This document shows, one piece after another, positions 18,567 through 28,045 of a DNA stretch of 64,000 nucleotides. A model generated the notes under the pieces. It saw only the letters and a program-made list of their open reading frames with translations, did not search any database and was not told where the DNA came from. Where the stretch lies: positions 3,873,738 through 3,937,737 of the forward strand of contig NZ_CP083986.1 of the NCBI RefSeq assembly GCF_020172685.1, read 5' to 3'. The translations under genes were made by a program, and so were the position numbers. Each line of letters begins with the position of its first letter. The first letter of the stretch is position 1. Origin of the DNA: [Mycobacterium] nativiensis. Lineage in GTDB: Bacteria > Actinomycetota > Actinomycetes > Mycobacteriales > Mycobacteriaceae.

Positions 18567-20600
18567 ATGTCACACCCGCAGGCGCTCAGTCAGGTGGCGC
18601 GCACCCGCCGGCGCGGGTTCACTACTCGTCCCGCCATGCGCGCTGCCGGAATCGCTACGACCGTGGTGGCCATGACGCTCGCCACGCCCACGACGGCCGG
18701 CGCGACCTCGCTGCCGGTCCTGCTGACGTCGTCGGACGCAGCATTGCAGCCGCTGATCGACCAAATCCTGGCCGGACAGCAGGCCATGGTGACCGCCGAC
18801 AGCGCGATGCCGTGGGCCACGCCCGGAAACAATGCGCTGCTGCCCGGCCTGTGGCAGAACCTCGAATTGCAACAGCTGTTGCTGGCGCTGCACGCCCAAA
18901 GCCCGGACCAGCTGTTCGCACAGATTCCGGACCTGACGCTCGGCAATGCCACCAATGCGCGGCAATGGGCACTGCTGAATAACCCCGACGTCTTCTACCG
19001 AATCACCCAGGGCCTCAACCCCAATTCGAGCTACGTCATCAGCGGGAAGTTCAGCCCGGGCTCTGCGGAACTCAGCGTGAACACCAACTCGATCGGCCCG
19101 ACGGGAAGTCACACCGTCGACTCGCTGGAGCTCGAGACCGGCTTGAAGATCAATCCCGACGGCACCTACACCATCTACGTCTCGCCGAACCAGCCCGACG
19201 ACGACTCAGTCAACTGGGTCAGCAGTGCCGACGCCAACTACCTGCTGGCCAGGTCCACGATGGGCGATTGGGGCCTGGGCCCCTCGACTATCAACATCGA
19301 GTGCGTCGCGGAATGCTCCTCCGCCACCACGGGCGTGACCACCACCGGGCTGTCCCCCGAGGCCATCGAATCGGCGTTGCGGAGCGTGCTCGACGGGATG
19401 GCAAGGACCAACGGCACGATGCTCGCCCTGGCCCAGCAAGGCGGTATCACCGCACCGGATAACACGATGAGCCCCTTCGCAAATGCGAGCACAGGCGTCA
19501 TCGGGGCCGCGGCCGCCCAGTACAACTCGGCAGGAAGCTTCAGCCTTCAACCCGACCAGGCGCTGATCGTCAAAGTGCCCGATGTCGACGTCGCCAAATA
19601 TGGCGGGATCAACCTCTATACCGCCTGGGGTCAAACGCTGCCCTACCCCTTGTCGATCAACAGCTACAACAACACACAGGCATTTCACTCCGACGACGGC
19701 TACACCTACTACGTGGTCAGCGCGCAGAACCCAGGCGTGGCGAATTGGCTGGACACCGACGGTCTCCAAAACGGCGCCATCTACGCGCGGTACCTGAACC
19801 TTCCCGAAGGCACCGACCTGACGGGTCTGGCCGTGACCACCCAGGTGGTTCCGGTGGCGGACGTGGGCCAGTACCTGCCGGCCGACACGCCTACGGTGAG
19901 CCCGGCCGAGTTCGCCGCCATGATGAACGAACGCGTGCTGACCTACGACTATGCGATGGATGTCGCCCGAGCCGCCAACACCGAATGGGTTACCGAGCAA
20001 TTGTGGGTGCATGACCTCCGGGATGCCATGGGCGCCAGTCAATTCGCCGCGGTGTTCGGCGAGGATCCGTTTACCCCGATGTGGATGCGGCTGACTCCGG
20101 CGCTCAGCCCCGACTGGCTGGCCGTCGGCAAGGACTTCCTGACGAACCCGACCGGCAGCCTCACGGCGTTCATGAACACCTTGCCGCTGGCCGGCAATGA
20201 CATCAACTTACCGGTCCTGTTGACGCAAGAACTGTTGCAGCAGAACTTCACCGAGACCTTTCATGCCGTGCAGGCCGGCGTGACGTCCGGCAACTGGGGA
20301 CAGGTCTTCGCCGACTTGCAAACCGGTGGCCAACAACTGTTTTCGATCCTCAACGACGCACTGTTCGACCCGAATACCAGCATCACCGCCGGCATCCTCA
20401 ATGCCCGCGACGACCTGGCCACCGCGGTCATGACGGCCAACGGTGGCTTCCCCACCGAAGCGGGCCTGTTGGCGACGCTGGAGTGGGCTGTGATGCCACA
20501 GTTGACCCAGCTGGCAACGGCCACGTCATCGGCCGACGTCGCAACCGATTTCAGTGCGCTTATGGCCGCACTCGGTAACGCCTTCGACTCGCTGCACTAG
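18567..20600 (+). CDS. Large exported protein with two DUF1214-like beta regions
   Basis: The 677-residue product begins with a long Arg-rich signal sequence (cleavage near ATPTTAGATS, residue about 45). Two regions, residues about 140-230 (YTIYVSPNQPDDDSVNWVSS...) and about 350-420 (YTYYVVSAQNPGVANWLDT), show the NW-containing pattern of DUF1214-type domains. The C-terminal third is helical without a recognised motif. ATG 18567 is supported by GGGAGGA six bases upstream; an upstream ATG at 18519 is less likely. It follows the TetR gene with its own gap. No enzyme motif is visible; a surface or lipid-associated role is only a guess. Confidence 0.75.
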   Translation: MSHPQALSQVARTRRRGFTTRPAMRAAGIATTVVAMTLATPTTAGATSLPVLLTSSDAALQPLIDQILAGQQAMVTADSAMPWATPGNNALLPGLWQNLELQQLLLALHAQSPDQLFAQIPDLTLGNATNARQWALLNNPDVFYRITQGLNPNSSYVISGKFSPGSAELSVNTNSIGPTGSHTVDSLELETGLKINPDGTYTIYVSPNQPDDDSVNWVSSADANYLLARSTMGDWGLGPSTINIECVAECSSATTGVTTTGLSPEAIESALRSVLDGMARTNGTMLALAQQGGITAPDNTMSPFANASTGVIGAAAAQYNSAGSFSLQPDQALIVKVPDVDVAKYGGINLYTAWGQTLPYPLSINSYNNTQAFHSDDGYTYYVVSAQNPGVANWLDTDGLQNGAIYARYLNLPEGTDLTGLAVTTQVVPVADVGQYLPADTPTVSPAEFAAMMNERVLTYDYAMDVARAANTEWVTEQLWVHDLRDAMGASQFAAVFGEDPFTPMWMRLTPALSPDWLAVGKDFLTNPTGSLTAFMNTLPLAGNDINLPVLLTQELLQQNFTETFHAVQAGVTSGNWGQVFADLQTGGQQLFSILNDALFDPNTSITAGILNARDDLATAVMTANGGFPTEAGLLATLEWAVMPQLTQLATATSSADVATDFSALMAALGNAFDSLH

Positions 20601-20609
20601 TTGTCCAGC

Positions 20610-21173
20610 TCAGGGCTCGGCGTCAAGGCGCAGTCCGTGGGCGGCCGCGTACGCCATCGCCTGGGCGATGTCGATCCGCGCGCCGGTCAGTGCCGCGGTG
20701 GTCCACAACGTCGGGTCGACCCGGGCGCCGCGCAGATCCGCCTCGTCGAGCCTTGTGCCGACGGTGCGGGCACCGGTCAGATCGGCGCCGCGCAGCTTCG
20801 CCTTTCGCAGATCGGCCTCCACCAGATTCGCTTCGGCCAGCCGGAAGTCGCTCAGGTCGACGCCGCGCAGATCGCTGCCGCCCAGCGCGGCCAGCGTGAA
20901 GTCCACCTCTTGCAGGATCAGCGGCCGCATCCGGCACTGGGAGAACAGTGAGCCCAGCATGCTGCACTGGAAGAACTCACTGTGCCACAACGAGGTCCGC
21001 TCGAACCGGCAGTTGCGGAAGGCAGATCCGCGGTGCCGTGATTCGGCGAAGTTGACACCGCTGAAGTCACATTCGTCGAACACCACCCGCTCGGTGCGAA
21101 GCCGTGAGAAGTCTTCATCGCGGAAGTCGTGGCCGACAAATTCCCGGTCGGTCCACTGCGGCGCGTCGCTCAA
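20610..21173 (-). CDS. mfpA: Pentapeptide-repeat protein MfpA
   Basis: The 187-residue protein is built of A(D/N)LxX pentapeptides (for example ADLRKAKLRGADLTGARTVG). It folds as a right-handed beta-helix mimicking B-form DNA. MfpA of M. tuberculosis (Rv3361c) binds DNA gyrase and lowers fluoroquinolone susceptibility. The text follows Rv3361c closely (CDFSGVNFAESRHRGSAFRNC). The start is TTG at 21173, overlapping the mfpB stop as TTGA, so it is the last gene of a coupled mfpEDCBA operon. In mycobacteria MfpB, a small GTPase, modulates MfpA. Confidence 0.95.
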   Translation of the reverse strand: MSDAPQWTDREFVGHDFRDEDFSRLRTERVVFDECDFSGVNFAESRHRGSAFRNCRFERTSLWHSEFFQCSMLGSLFSQCRMRPLILQEVDFTLAALGGSDLRGVDLSDFRLAEANLVEADLRKAKLRGADLTGARTVGTRLDEADLRGARVDPTLWTTAALTGARIDIAQAMAYAAAHGLRLDAEP

Positions 21174-21760
21174 CCGTGTGACGCCAGGCTGGCCAGCGCG
21201 TACTCGCTGATCGCGATCAGCGCGTCCCGGGCCGAGTGGCGGTCGCGCGCGTCGACGGTGATCACCGGGATGTGCTCCGGCAGCGCCAGCGCCTTGCGCA
21301 CCGCAGCGGCGGGATAGCGTGGCGCACCGTCGAACTCGTTGACCGCGATCAGAAACGGCAGGTTGCGGTGTTCGAAGAAGTCGACCGCGGCGAAGCAGTC
21401 CTGCAGCCGGCGGCAGTCCGCCAGGATGATCGCACCGATCGCTCCGCGCACCAGGTCATCCCACATGAACCAGAAGCGCCGCTGGCCCGGCGTACCGAAC
21501 AGGTAGAGCACCAGGTCGTCGGCCAGCGTGATGCGGCCGAAGTCCATCGCCACCGTGGTGGTCCGCTTGTCGGGGGTCCCGTCCAGTGTGTCGACGGCCG
21601 CCGAGGCGTCGGTGACCAACGCCTCGGTGCGCAGCGGCATGATCTCCGAGACCGTGCCGACGAATGTGGTCTTGCCGACCCCGAACCCGCCCGCGATGAC
21701 GATCTTCGTCGACGCTGATTCCCTGGGACGGACCGGCCTATCCGAGCGCTCGTAGGCCAC
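21170..21760 (-). CDS. mfpB: Small Ras-like GTPase MfpB
   Basis: The 196-residue P-loop GTPase of the actinobacterial conservon type shows G1 GGFGVGKTT near residue 24, G3 FGTPGQRRFWFMWDDL near 87 and an NEFDG variant of the NKxD motif near 140. GTG at 21760 is preceded by GGAAGG and overlaps the mfpC 3' end by 23 bases. The family partners a Roadblock protein and a DUF742 protein and responds to the MfpE sensor kinase. It is reported to act with MfpA on gyrase. Confidence 0.95.
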   Translation of the reverse strand: MAYERSDRPVRPRESASTKIVIAGGFGVGKTTFVGTVSEIMPLRTEALVTDASAAVDTLDGTPDKRTTTVAMDFGRITLADDLVLYLFGTPGQRRFWFMWDDLVRGAIGAIILADCRRLQDCFAAVDFFEHRNLPFLIAVNEFDGAPRYPAAAVRKALALPEHIPVITVDARDRHSARDALIAISEYALASLASHG

Positions 21761-22115
21761 GGAGCGTCCTTCCTATCAGTTCACGGCGTTCATCCCCGGT
21801 GGACGACTCGGTCAGCGTGGGGCGCACCCGAAGGTATCCCGAGGCGACCAGATCACCCACCAGGACGCGCGCAACGCCCAACGGCAGGTCCAGCCGGGCG
21901 GAGATCTCGGCGATCGACGGGCCCACCTGACACAGTTCGACGATCAGGCCGCGCGGGTCGCTGACCGGCCACTGATTCGGCTGCGCCCGCCGCTCGGTCT
22001 GCACCGGGGCTTCCAGCGGCAGACTCACATCGGTGTGGGTTCTGCCGGCGGTCAGCGTGTAAGGCCGAACCAGGTTGGCTTCAGTTTCCGGATGTTCGGG
22101 AGTGCCCATCACCAT
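21738..22115 (-). CDS. mfpC: DUF742 protein MfpC
   Basis: The 125-residue DUF742 protein has a C-terminal winged-helix-like region (GLIVELCQVGPSIAEISARLDLPLGVARVLVGDLVASG). It is the third member of the conserved histidine kinase-Roadblock-DUF742-GTPase module and is homologous to Rv3363c. Two start codons are possible (22115 and 22109). A GAGG site suits 22115. It begins 11 bases after mfpD. Confidence 0.92.
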   Translation of the reverse strand: MVMGTPEHPETEANLVRPYTLTAGRTHTDVSLPLEAPVQTERRAQPNQWPVSDPRGLIVELCQVGPSIAEISARLDLPLGVARVLVGDLVASGYLRVRPTLTESSTGDERRELIGRTLRGLRALG

Positions 22116-22126
22116 TCACCGGCGCC

Positions 22127-22570
22127 TCACTGTCGGCCGCCCGGAGCCGACGCCGACCGGCGTGATGACTGCACCACCGAGCCCACCCGTTCCACCAGAA
22201 CCGCCATCTCGTAGCCGATCTGGCCGATATCGCAGGAGGAGCTCGCCAGCGTCGCCAGGTGCGAGCCGTCGCCGACGCGCATGAGCAGCAGGTAGCCGTG
22301 TTCCATCTCCACCACCGACTGCAGCACCCGGCCACCCTCGAACAACTGCGCGGCCCCCGATGCCAGGCTGGCCAATCCGGACGCCACCGCAGCCAGCTGG
22401 TCGGCCCGCTCCCTGGGCAGGTATTCGCTGGCCGCGACCGTCAAACCGTCGACCGACACCAGCACCGCATGCGACACCCCCGGCACCTCGCGGGCGAAGT
22501 TGGACACCAGCCAGTCCAGCGAGCCCTCCGGGGCATGCCGCTGTTCACTGTGATCGGTTGGGAAAGTCAT
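22127..22570 (-). CDS. mfpD: Roadblock/LC7 domain protein MfpD
   Basis: The 147-residue Roadblock/LC7 protein ([31 protein letters not shown] at the N-terminus; [17 protein letters not shown] in the core) probably acts as regulator or GAP-like partner of MfpB. ATG at 22570 overlaps the mfpE stop (ATGA), so the genes are coupled. It is homologous to Rv3364c. Confidence 0.93.
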   Translation of the reverse strand: MTFPTDHSEQRHAPEGSLDWLVSNFAREVPGVSHAVLVSVDGLTVAASEYLPRERADQLAAVASGLASLASGAAQLFEGGRVLQSVVEMEHGYLLLMRVGDGSHLATLASSSCDIGQIGYEMAVLVERVGSVVQSSRRSASAPGGRQ

Positions 22571-25470
22571 TGCTGATCGGGTCCCTGGTCGGTGTTGAGG
22601 CCGGTCTCGAGGGCGTTCTCCCGGGCGTGTGATCTCGCCGCCCGCACGCCGTCGAAATGGCTACTGATCGAGGCGCGGATAGCCGCGGGATCCCGTTCCG
22701 GTGCCTCGTGGGCCGGCCGGTGGGGTACGCCGTTGGATGCTACCGGTTCTTCGGTGCCGCCATGACGGTGTGGCGGGGTATCGGGATCCTCTCTGTCCGG
22801 TGCGTCGTCGGGTTCGGCCGAGCCCGGAACCAGCCGGGCACCCGGCTCGCGAACCGGCAGGCCGTGCTCGGTGTGGGCGACGACCGGCACGTTCTCCGCC
22901 TCGGCGGCGACCGACCAGCCACGGTCCCACACCGACTGCCAGTCCAGGTCGGAACGCAGTCCCGGCTCGTTGGGGTCGTTGCCCACCGACTCCGAGAGCA
23001 TCCGCTGGTAGATCGAGTCGGTGTCGGTTTCGGGCTCGGTGTCGATGTTGATGTCGGTGTCGGTGTCGTGGGTGGGCTCGCTGCCGAGTCGCGCACGCGC
23101 CGTGAAGAACGCCGAAGTGTCGCCGGGAGAAGTGTTCCCGATGCCCCGCTCCGCGTCGCGATCCGGCTCCGCGACGGGCTCTTCGGCATGGCCCGCGGCA
23201 GACTCCTCGGCCTCCCACCACGGCTGCGGCAGGTCGCGGCGCACCCGTTCGGCGCCGGTGTCGGCCCCAGGGGACGCTGGCTGCATCGGCTGTTCGACGG
23301 GCATACCGGTGATGCCACTGGAACCCGGGGTGCGCCGCGGCAGCAACGAGACGACGGGGCCGGGCTCGGCGGCCTCGGGATACTCGTACGGGTCGTACTC
23401 GACGTATTGCTCGTGCAGGTCGTATTCATCCGACTGCTCGTACCGGCCGTACTCCTCGGCCGGCTCGTACTGGCCGTACTGCTCGGGTTGGCCGTACTGC
23501 TCGGGCTGGGCGTATTGCTCGGGCTGGGCGTAGAGCTGGACCGGCGGTGGCACCGGCGCGTGTTCCTCGGCGGCCCGGTCGGTCAGCAGGTGCGACGGCA
23601 GGTAGATCTCGGCGGTGATGCCACGCGACCCCTGCGACGCCGGGAACAGCCGGACCTCGATCCCGTGCCGGTGCGCCAGCCGAGAGATCACGAACAGGCC
23701 CATGTGTCGGGCGTTCTCCGGGCTGAACTCGCCGCCGGCCGCCAGCCGCATGTTGGCCATCCGAAGATCGGCGTCGGTCATCCCCAACCCGACGTCGACG
23801 ACCTCGACCACCACCCCGCCGTCGTTCTCGAAACCCGCGACCACCCGCACCGACTCCGTCGGCGCCGAATAGCGCAGGGCATTGTCGATCAACTCGGCCA
23901 GCAGATGGATGCAGTCCGCCGCGGCCGAGCCGATCACCATGATGTCGGGCACCAGGACGGTCTGAACCCGGTGATAGCCCTCCACCTCGGATGCGGCCGC
24001 GCTGATCAGCGTCGCCAGCGGAGTCTCCCGGCCCCGCTCGTGCGGCACCCGCGCCCCGGCCAGCACCAGCAGGTTCGCGCCGTTCCGCCGCATCCGAGCG
24101 GCCAGGTGGTCCAGGCGGAACAGGCTCTCCAGCCGGTCCGGGTCGTCCTCGTTGCGCTCGAGGCGGTCGATGAGCGCCAGCTGCTGGTCCACCAGGGACC
24201 GGTTGCGTCGCGACATCGTCTCGAACATCTCGTTGACCAGCCGCCGCAGCCGGGCCTCGTCGCCGGCCAACAGCAGTGCCTGCGCATGCAGCTCGTCGAC
24301 GGCGTGGGCGACCTGACCGACCTCCTCTGTGGTGTACACCGGCAGCGGGTCGGGCTCACGTTCGTCGCCGGCGCGCACCCGGGCGATCTCGTGTTCGAGG
24401 TCGGTGTGGGCGACCTGCAACGCGCTGTCCCGCAGGGTGCGCAGCGGCCGCACCAGCGAGCGCGCCACCAGCCAGACCGCCACCAGCGTGGCGATGAACG
24501 CGGCCAGCACCAGCACGATGTCGCGGGTGGCCGCGGCACGCCGGTCCGCGGCGCGGTCCTCCACCGCCTTCGTCACCGCCCCGGTGTTCTCGCTGATCAC
24601 TCGCGCGGCAATCTGGTCGGTGGTGCGGATCGACTCGCGCAGCACCGGATTGTTGGGCAGCACCTGCTCCGGGTCGGACATGATCGTCATCCGGGTCACC
24701 AGCTGCTGCTGCAGGGTCTTGGCGTCCGGGGAGTCGACGCCGAGCACCTCGCTCATTCCGAACAGCGTCGACGGCTCGGTGCCGGCCAGGGTCATCATCG
24801 AGGTGCGCAGCTCGGGGTCGGGAAGCTCCCCGCCCCGATTGACCAGCAGCTCCTGCATCATCATCTGGCCGCGAGCGCCGACTGCGCGGCTCAAGCCCTG
24901 GGTCTGCGCCCGGATCCGCTCGCTGTCCAGCCGCACCGACCCGACGATGGCGTCCTCGGCGGTCAGCAGGATCGGTGCGTAGCCGGTCACCTCATCGCGC
25001 AGGCCGACGCCGGTGGTCGACACCAGATCCAGCAACCCCTGGCCGCGCTCGATCAGCGTGCCCACCCCGGACCGCACATCGGTCGCCAGGTCGGTGTGCG
25101 TCAGCCGCGACTGCAGCTCGAATTTGCGGTTCTCGAAGTTCTTCCGGGCGCCCTCGGTGTCGCCGTCGGTGGAGACGGCCACCAGCGCGTCGCCCAGGGC
25201 TGACATGTAATTGGTGATCACGGGGACCATCTCGGTCCGGTCGGCGACCAGCCGAAGCTGGTTGGCCTCGGTGAGCGCACCGGAGATCCGCAGCCCGCCG
25301 AAAAGTCCGGCCAGCACCATCGGCAGCAGCGCGATCGCCAGTACCTTCCACCGCACCGGCCAGTTGCGCACCGACCATCGCGACGGGCGTTTGACCGTCG
25401 CCGCGTCCGGCTCTCCGTCACGCTCGTCTGGGGCCGAGTCCACCTCGTCCGGGTGGTCGAAGAGCGTCAC
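22567..25470 (-). CDS. mfpE: Membrane sensor histidine kinase MfpE
   Basis: The 967-residue sensor has a first membrane helix near residues 43-63 and an extracytoplasmic nitrate/nitrite-sensing-type helical domain of about 250 residues. A second helix ([22 protein letters not shown], about 310) leads into HAMP and then a HATPase_c domain near 490-620 ([31 protein letters not shown]). The roughly 340-residue C-terminal tail is disordered, with YGQPEQ repeats, Asp/Thr-rich runs and acidic stretches; it is longer than I recall for Rv3365c. The start is GTG at 25470 without a strong ribosome-binding site. It heads the mfpEDCBA operon. Confidence 0.92.
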   Translation of the reverse strand: MTLFDHPDEVDSAPDERDGEPDAATVKRPSRWSVRNWPVRWKVLAIALLPMVLAGLFGGLRISGALTEANQLRLVADRTEMVPVITNYMSALGDALVAVSTDGDTEGARKNFENRKFELQSRLTHTDLATDVRSGVGTLIERGQGLLDLVSTTGVGLRDEVTGYAPILLTAEDAIVGSVRLDSERIRAQTQGLSRAVGARGQMMMQELLVNRGGELPDPELRTSMMTLAGTEPSTLFGMSEVLGVDSPDAKTLQQQLVTRMTIMSDPEQVLPNNPVLRESIRTTDQIAARVISENTGAVTKAVEDRAADRRAAATRDIVLVLAAFIATLVAVWLVARSLVRPLRTLRDSALQVAHTDLEHEIARVRAGDEREPDPLPVYTTEEVGQVAHAVDELHAQALLLAGDEARLRRLVNEMFETMSRRNRSLVDQQLALIDRLERNEDDPDRLESLFRLDHLAARMRRNGANLLVLAGARVPHERGRETPLATLISAAASEVEGYHRVQTVLVPDIMVIGSAAADCIHLLAELIDNALRYSAPTESVRVVAGFENDGGVVVEVVDVGLGMTDADLRMANMRLAAGGEFSPENARHMGLFVISRLAHRHGIEVRLFPASQGSRGITAEIYLPSHLLTDRAAEEHAPVPPPVQLYAQPEQYAQPEQYGQPEQYGQYEPAEEYGRYEQSDEYDLHEQYVEYDPYEYPEAAEPGPVVSLLPRRTPGSSGITGMPVEQPMQPASPGADTGAERVRRDLPQPWWEAEESAAGHAEEPVAEPDRDAERGIGNTSPGDTSAFFTARARLGSEPTHDTDTDINIDTEPETDTDSIYQRMLSESVGNDPNEPGLRSDLDWQSVWDRGWSVAAEAENVPVVAHTEHGLPVREPGARLVPGSAEPDDAPDREDPDTPPHRHGGTEEPVASNGVPHRPAHEAPERDPAAIRASISSHFDGVRAARSHARENALETGLNTDQGPDQQ
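23477..23530. repeat. 18-base tandem repeat inside mfpE
   Basis: Three 18-base units (23477-23494, 23495-23512, 23513-23530) differ at a few positions and encode (A/G)QPEQY repeats in the disordered tail of MfpE. The flanking Tyr-rich segment continues in degenerate form to about 23380. Such units can change copy number between strains. Confidence 0.85.
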
Positions 25471-25717
25471 CGGTCGACGGCCGGCTCACCGACCGCTCGG
25501 CTGAATTTCACCGTTCTGCGCCTCATTCATCGGATTTCCGGGACACCGCAACCCGCTTTGCAGGTGGCGTGATTCGGGCCATAGCAATTCGACGAGTATG
25601 CCAGTCCGTCTCAGGCCTGACCAGAATTTTTACTGAACAGAACACATTCCGAGACCTCCGCGTGTCTTGGTGAACTCCGGTCGAGCAAACGGCGCAACGG
25701 GCTGTCATCATCGACAG

Positions 25718-26191
25718 ATGATCAGGGTGCTGTTCTTTTCACCCCGCATTCCACCCAATACCGGCAACGCGATCCGGATGGTTGCGGCCACCGGCGCGGA
25801 ACTGCATCTGGTGGAGCCCATGGGCTTTGATCTGTCCGAGCCGAAGCTGCGGCGAGCCGGATTGGACTATCACGACCTGGCCTGGGTGCGGGTGCACTCG
25901 TCGCTGTCGGCGGCGTGGGAGGCCTTGGACTTATCGAGTGGGGCCCGGGTGTTCGCGTTCACTGCTCACGGGGCCACCCCCTACAACGAGGTGCGCTACT
26001 CCCCCGGCGACGTACTGATGTTCGGCCCCGAACCCACCGGGCTGGATGAGGAGACGCTCGCCGACCCGCACATCACCGCGCAGGTGCGCATCCCGATGCT
26101 TGCCGGGCGACGGTCACTGAACCTGTCGAACGCCGCAGCGGTCGCGGTCTATGAGGCGTGGCGCCAGCACGGATTCGCCGGCGGGGTGTAG
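25718..26191 (+). CDS. trmL: tRNA (cytidine/uridine-2'-O-)-methyltransferase, SPOUT family
   Basis: The 157-residue SpoU/TrmL enzyme is expected to 2'-O-methylate the wobble nucleotide of tRNA-Leu. Motifs are FFSPRIPPNTGNAIRM at the N-terminus, MFGPEPTGLDEE near 105 and IPMLAGRRSLNLSNAAAVAVYEA near 130, the trefoil-knot SAM site. ATG 25718 gives the usual family N-terminus; the upstream frame does not look coding. It corresponds to Rv3366. The 247-base gap to mfpE shows no other gene. Confidence 0.92.
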   Translation: MIRVLFFSPRIPPNTGNAIRMVAATGAELHLVEPMGFDLSEPKLRRAGLDYHDLAWVRVHSSLSAAWEALDLSSGARVFAFTAHGATPYNEVRYSPGDVLMFGPEPTGLDEETLADPHITAQVRIPMLAGRRSLNLSNAAAVAVYEAWRQHGFAGGV

Positions 26192-26222
26192 GCACCGGGC
26201 TAACACCAGGGCGATGTTGGGT

Positions 26223-26699
26223 CTACCGCAACTGCTTACGCAGATGAACCAAGGCGTAGCCGCTCGGCGTCCGCGTTCGGTGCGTCTCCCGGTAGCCAAA
26301 CTTGGTGTAGAGGCGCAGGTTGGCAGGACTGTGCTCGCCCGTGAACAACTGCAACTCAACGACTTCACGAGGGAGTCGCTGTTCGACCAGTCCGAGCAAC
26401 CGGCCACCCAGGCCGCGTCCCTGCATATCAGGCGCCACAACCAGCCTGCCCAGCTCAGCGACCGCCTTCGTAGGAGCGAGGCTCACGCGGACAGCGGCGA
26501 CGAGACGTTGCCCGGCATCGCGTAGTCCAAGCGCCATCACTGACGGGGCCGAGAGTTCCGCCATCAACTCGTCCAGCGACTGCATCAACGGCGGCAGTTG
26601 TAAGTCGCTGTGCGCCTGCGCCTCAGTCACGTAGGCAGCGCGCTGCAGCGTCAGCAACTCGCCGGCATCCGGCACCAACAGGGACACAACGGCTTCCAT
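26223..26699 (-). CDS. GNAT family N-acetyltransferase
   Basis: The 158-residue protein carries the GNAT acetyl-CoA loop VVAPDMQGRGLGGRLLGLVEQ (motif A, residues about 90-110) and a C-terminal FTGEHSPANLRLYTKFGYRE block. The substrate is unknown. ATG 26699 is the likely start. It converges with trmL and is divergent from the metal operon, whose promoter lies in the gap. Confidence 0.88.
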   Translation of the reverse strand: MEAVVSLLVPDAGELLTLQRAAYVTEAQAHSDLQLPPLMQSLDELMAELSAPSVMALGLRDAGQRLVAAVRVSLAPTKAVAELGRLVVAPDMQGRGLGGRLLGLVEQRLPREVVELQLFTGEHSPANLRLYTKFGYRETHRTRTPSGYALVHLRKQLR

Positions 26700-26776
26700 A
26701 CCAACCGATCCTGCCAGGCCCACTCCGCCCGACGCCTCGCAATATCCGGGGGCCGGGCAATCCCCACCCGAAGCAC

Positions 26777-26806
26777 TTGCCGACACCCGGCCACACCATG
26801 TACCGT
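26777..26806 (+). promoter_or_regulatory. Predicted promoter of the metal operon
   Basis: TTGCCG (26777-26782) and TACCGT (26801-26806, fitting TANNNT) are separated by 18 bases. The predicted start at about 26813 falls just before the CsoR-like palindrome, so a bound repressor would block initiation. Confidence 0.5.
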
Positions 26807-26819
26807 CTCCTTCATACCC

Positions 26820-26836
26820 ATACCCCCTACGGGTAT
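26820..26836. promoter_or_regulatory. CsoR/RicR-type operator
   Basis: ATACCC and GGGTAT flank a 5-base centre (CCTAC), and a further ATACCC half-site lies at 26814-26819. A G/C tract bordered by ATA/TAT is the pattern of operators bound by copper-sensing CsoR/RicR repressors. It lies between the predicted promoter and a strong AAGGAGAGG ribosome-binding site (26842-26849). Confidence 0.65.
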
Positions 26837-26855
26837 ATAAGAAGGAGAGGCTCAC

Positions 26856-27581
26856 ATGGCTGAATCGACGACCGTGGAGACGGCAGCGGATTGGCACTTG
26901 CGCGGCGAGTGGTTCGACGTGTGCAGCTGCAAACTGCCCTGCCCGTGCACTTTCGCCCAGGAGCCCACCCACGGGGACTGCCTGTTCACCCTGGTCTGGC
27001 AGGTCCACGAAGGGCACTACGGCGACACCGATCTGGCGGGTCTGGGCGTGATCGCCGTCGGCGAGTTCGCGGGCAACATGTGGGTCGACGATCCCAACGC
27101 CACGATGAAGCTGATGTTCTACATCGACGCCAAGGCCGACGCCGACCAGCGGTATGCCCTCGAGCGCATCTTCACCGGGAAAGAGGGCGGTTGGCCGGGT
27201 GAGTTCGGCAGCCTCATCGGCACGCTGGACAGGATCGAGTACGCGCCGATCACCTTCGAAGTCGCCGATGATCTGGCCTATTGGCGCGCGGAGATTCCGG
27301 GCAAGGTCGACGTGCGCGTCGAGGCACTCACGGGCCCGACGGCGGATCCGAGCCGGCGGGTGACGACCGCCAACGCACCGGGCGCGGAGGTCGGCCCAGG
27401 CCAGGTCGCGACGTGGGGTGTGGTCAAACGCGACCAGGCACAGGGTTTCGACTTCTCCCACGAATACCGCGGCGGCTCAAGCAAACACTTCCCCTTCGAT
27501 TGGCAACCGCACGCTGATCACTCGGAAGCCGGGCAGGACGCGGGCATGGAAAGCCGTTCGCACTGCCAGTGCAACGCCTGA
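26856..27581 (+). CDS. DUF1326 protein with Cys-rich N-terminus
   Basis: The 241-residue DUF1326 protein has no signal peptide. It opens with a dense cysteine motif, DVCSCKLPCPCTF (Cys 23, 25, 29, 31), and ends in HCQCNA, giving six cysteines at the two ends that could hold a soft metal. The middle (GNMWVDDPNATMKLMFYIDAKADADQR) is typical of the family, whose biochemical role is unknown to me. It is the first gene of a three-gene operon under a copper-type operator and has the strongest ribosome-binding site of the region. A cytoplasmic metal-handling role is inferred. Confidence 0.85.
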   Translation: MAESTTVETAADWHLRGEWFDVCSCKLPCPCTFAQEPTHGDCLFTLVWQVHEGHYGDTDLAGLGVIAVGEFAGNMWVDDPNATMKLMFYIDAKADADQRYALERIFTGKEGGWPGEFGSLIGTLDRIEYAPITFEVADDLAYWRAEIPGKVDVRVEALTGPTADPSRRVTTANAPGAEVGPGQVATWGVVKRDQAQGFDFSHEYRGGSSKHFPFDWQPHADHSEAGQDAGMESRSHCQCNA

Positions 27582-27634
27582 TGCGTCACGAGTTGAGCCC
27601 CGAACCGTACGAATCACTCCCCCGAAAGGAACAC

Positions 27635-28021
27635 ATGATGGGAATCTTCCGCAAAGTCGGCACCAAGATCGGCGAGCACAAGCGCCGGGTTGCCGGCACC
27701 TTGGCCTTCACCGGCATCGCGGCGGCGGTCTTCGTCGCCGGAGCCTGGGCAGGGTCCTCCGGAGCGCTCACTCTGGGCCCGACCCCGGCCTTGGCGTCCC
27801 ACGCCACGCATGCGCCCGCGACCAACGGCCATGGGTCCGATGACTCGTGCTGCGACAAGCCCATGTCCCCCGGCAAGATGCCCGCCGGCGAGATGGGCCC
27901 GAACATGAAGAAACACGACGAGATGCGCCACGGCAAGATGGGGCCGAACAAGCCCATGGGCCCCATGGGGCCGGGCGAGCCCATGCACAAGTCGGACAAA
28001 AAGTGCTGCGACAAGCCATGA
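27635..28021 (+). CDS. Membrane-anchored Met/Cys/His-rich putative copper-binding protein
   Basis: The 128-residue product has one N-terminal hydrophobic helix (residues about 20-45) after a basic start (FRKVGTKIGEHKRR), so its tail should face the periplasm. The tail has HATHAPATNGHG, then CCDKP at 72-76, nine methionines in residues 77-117 (KMPAGEMGP, KPMGPMGPGEP) and a second CCDKP at the extreme C-terminus (124-128). Methionine-rich sequence with paired cysteines is typical of Cu(I)-binding proteins. AAGGA at 27626 supports ATG 27635 or the adjacent ATG 27638. I do not recognise a named family. Confidence 0.8.
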   Translation: MMGIFRKVGTKIGEHKRRVAGTLAFTGIAAAVFVAGAWAGSSGALTLGPTPALASHATHAPATNGHGSDDSCCDKPMSPGKMPAGEMGPNMKKHDEMRHGKMGPNKPMGPMGPGEPMHKSDKKCCDKP

Positions 28022-28045
28022 TTCGTGACCGGAAAGAGAGTCCTC

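Noticed and set aside
22657..25203. Plus-strand frame of 848 codons opposite mfpE
   Set aside because: It mirrors the mfpE codons, including the repeat region, and contains no motif.
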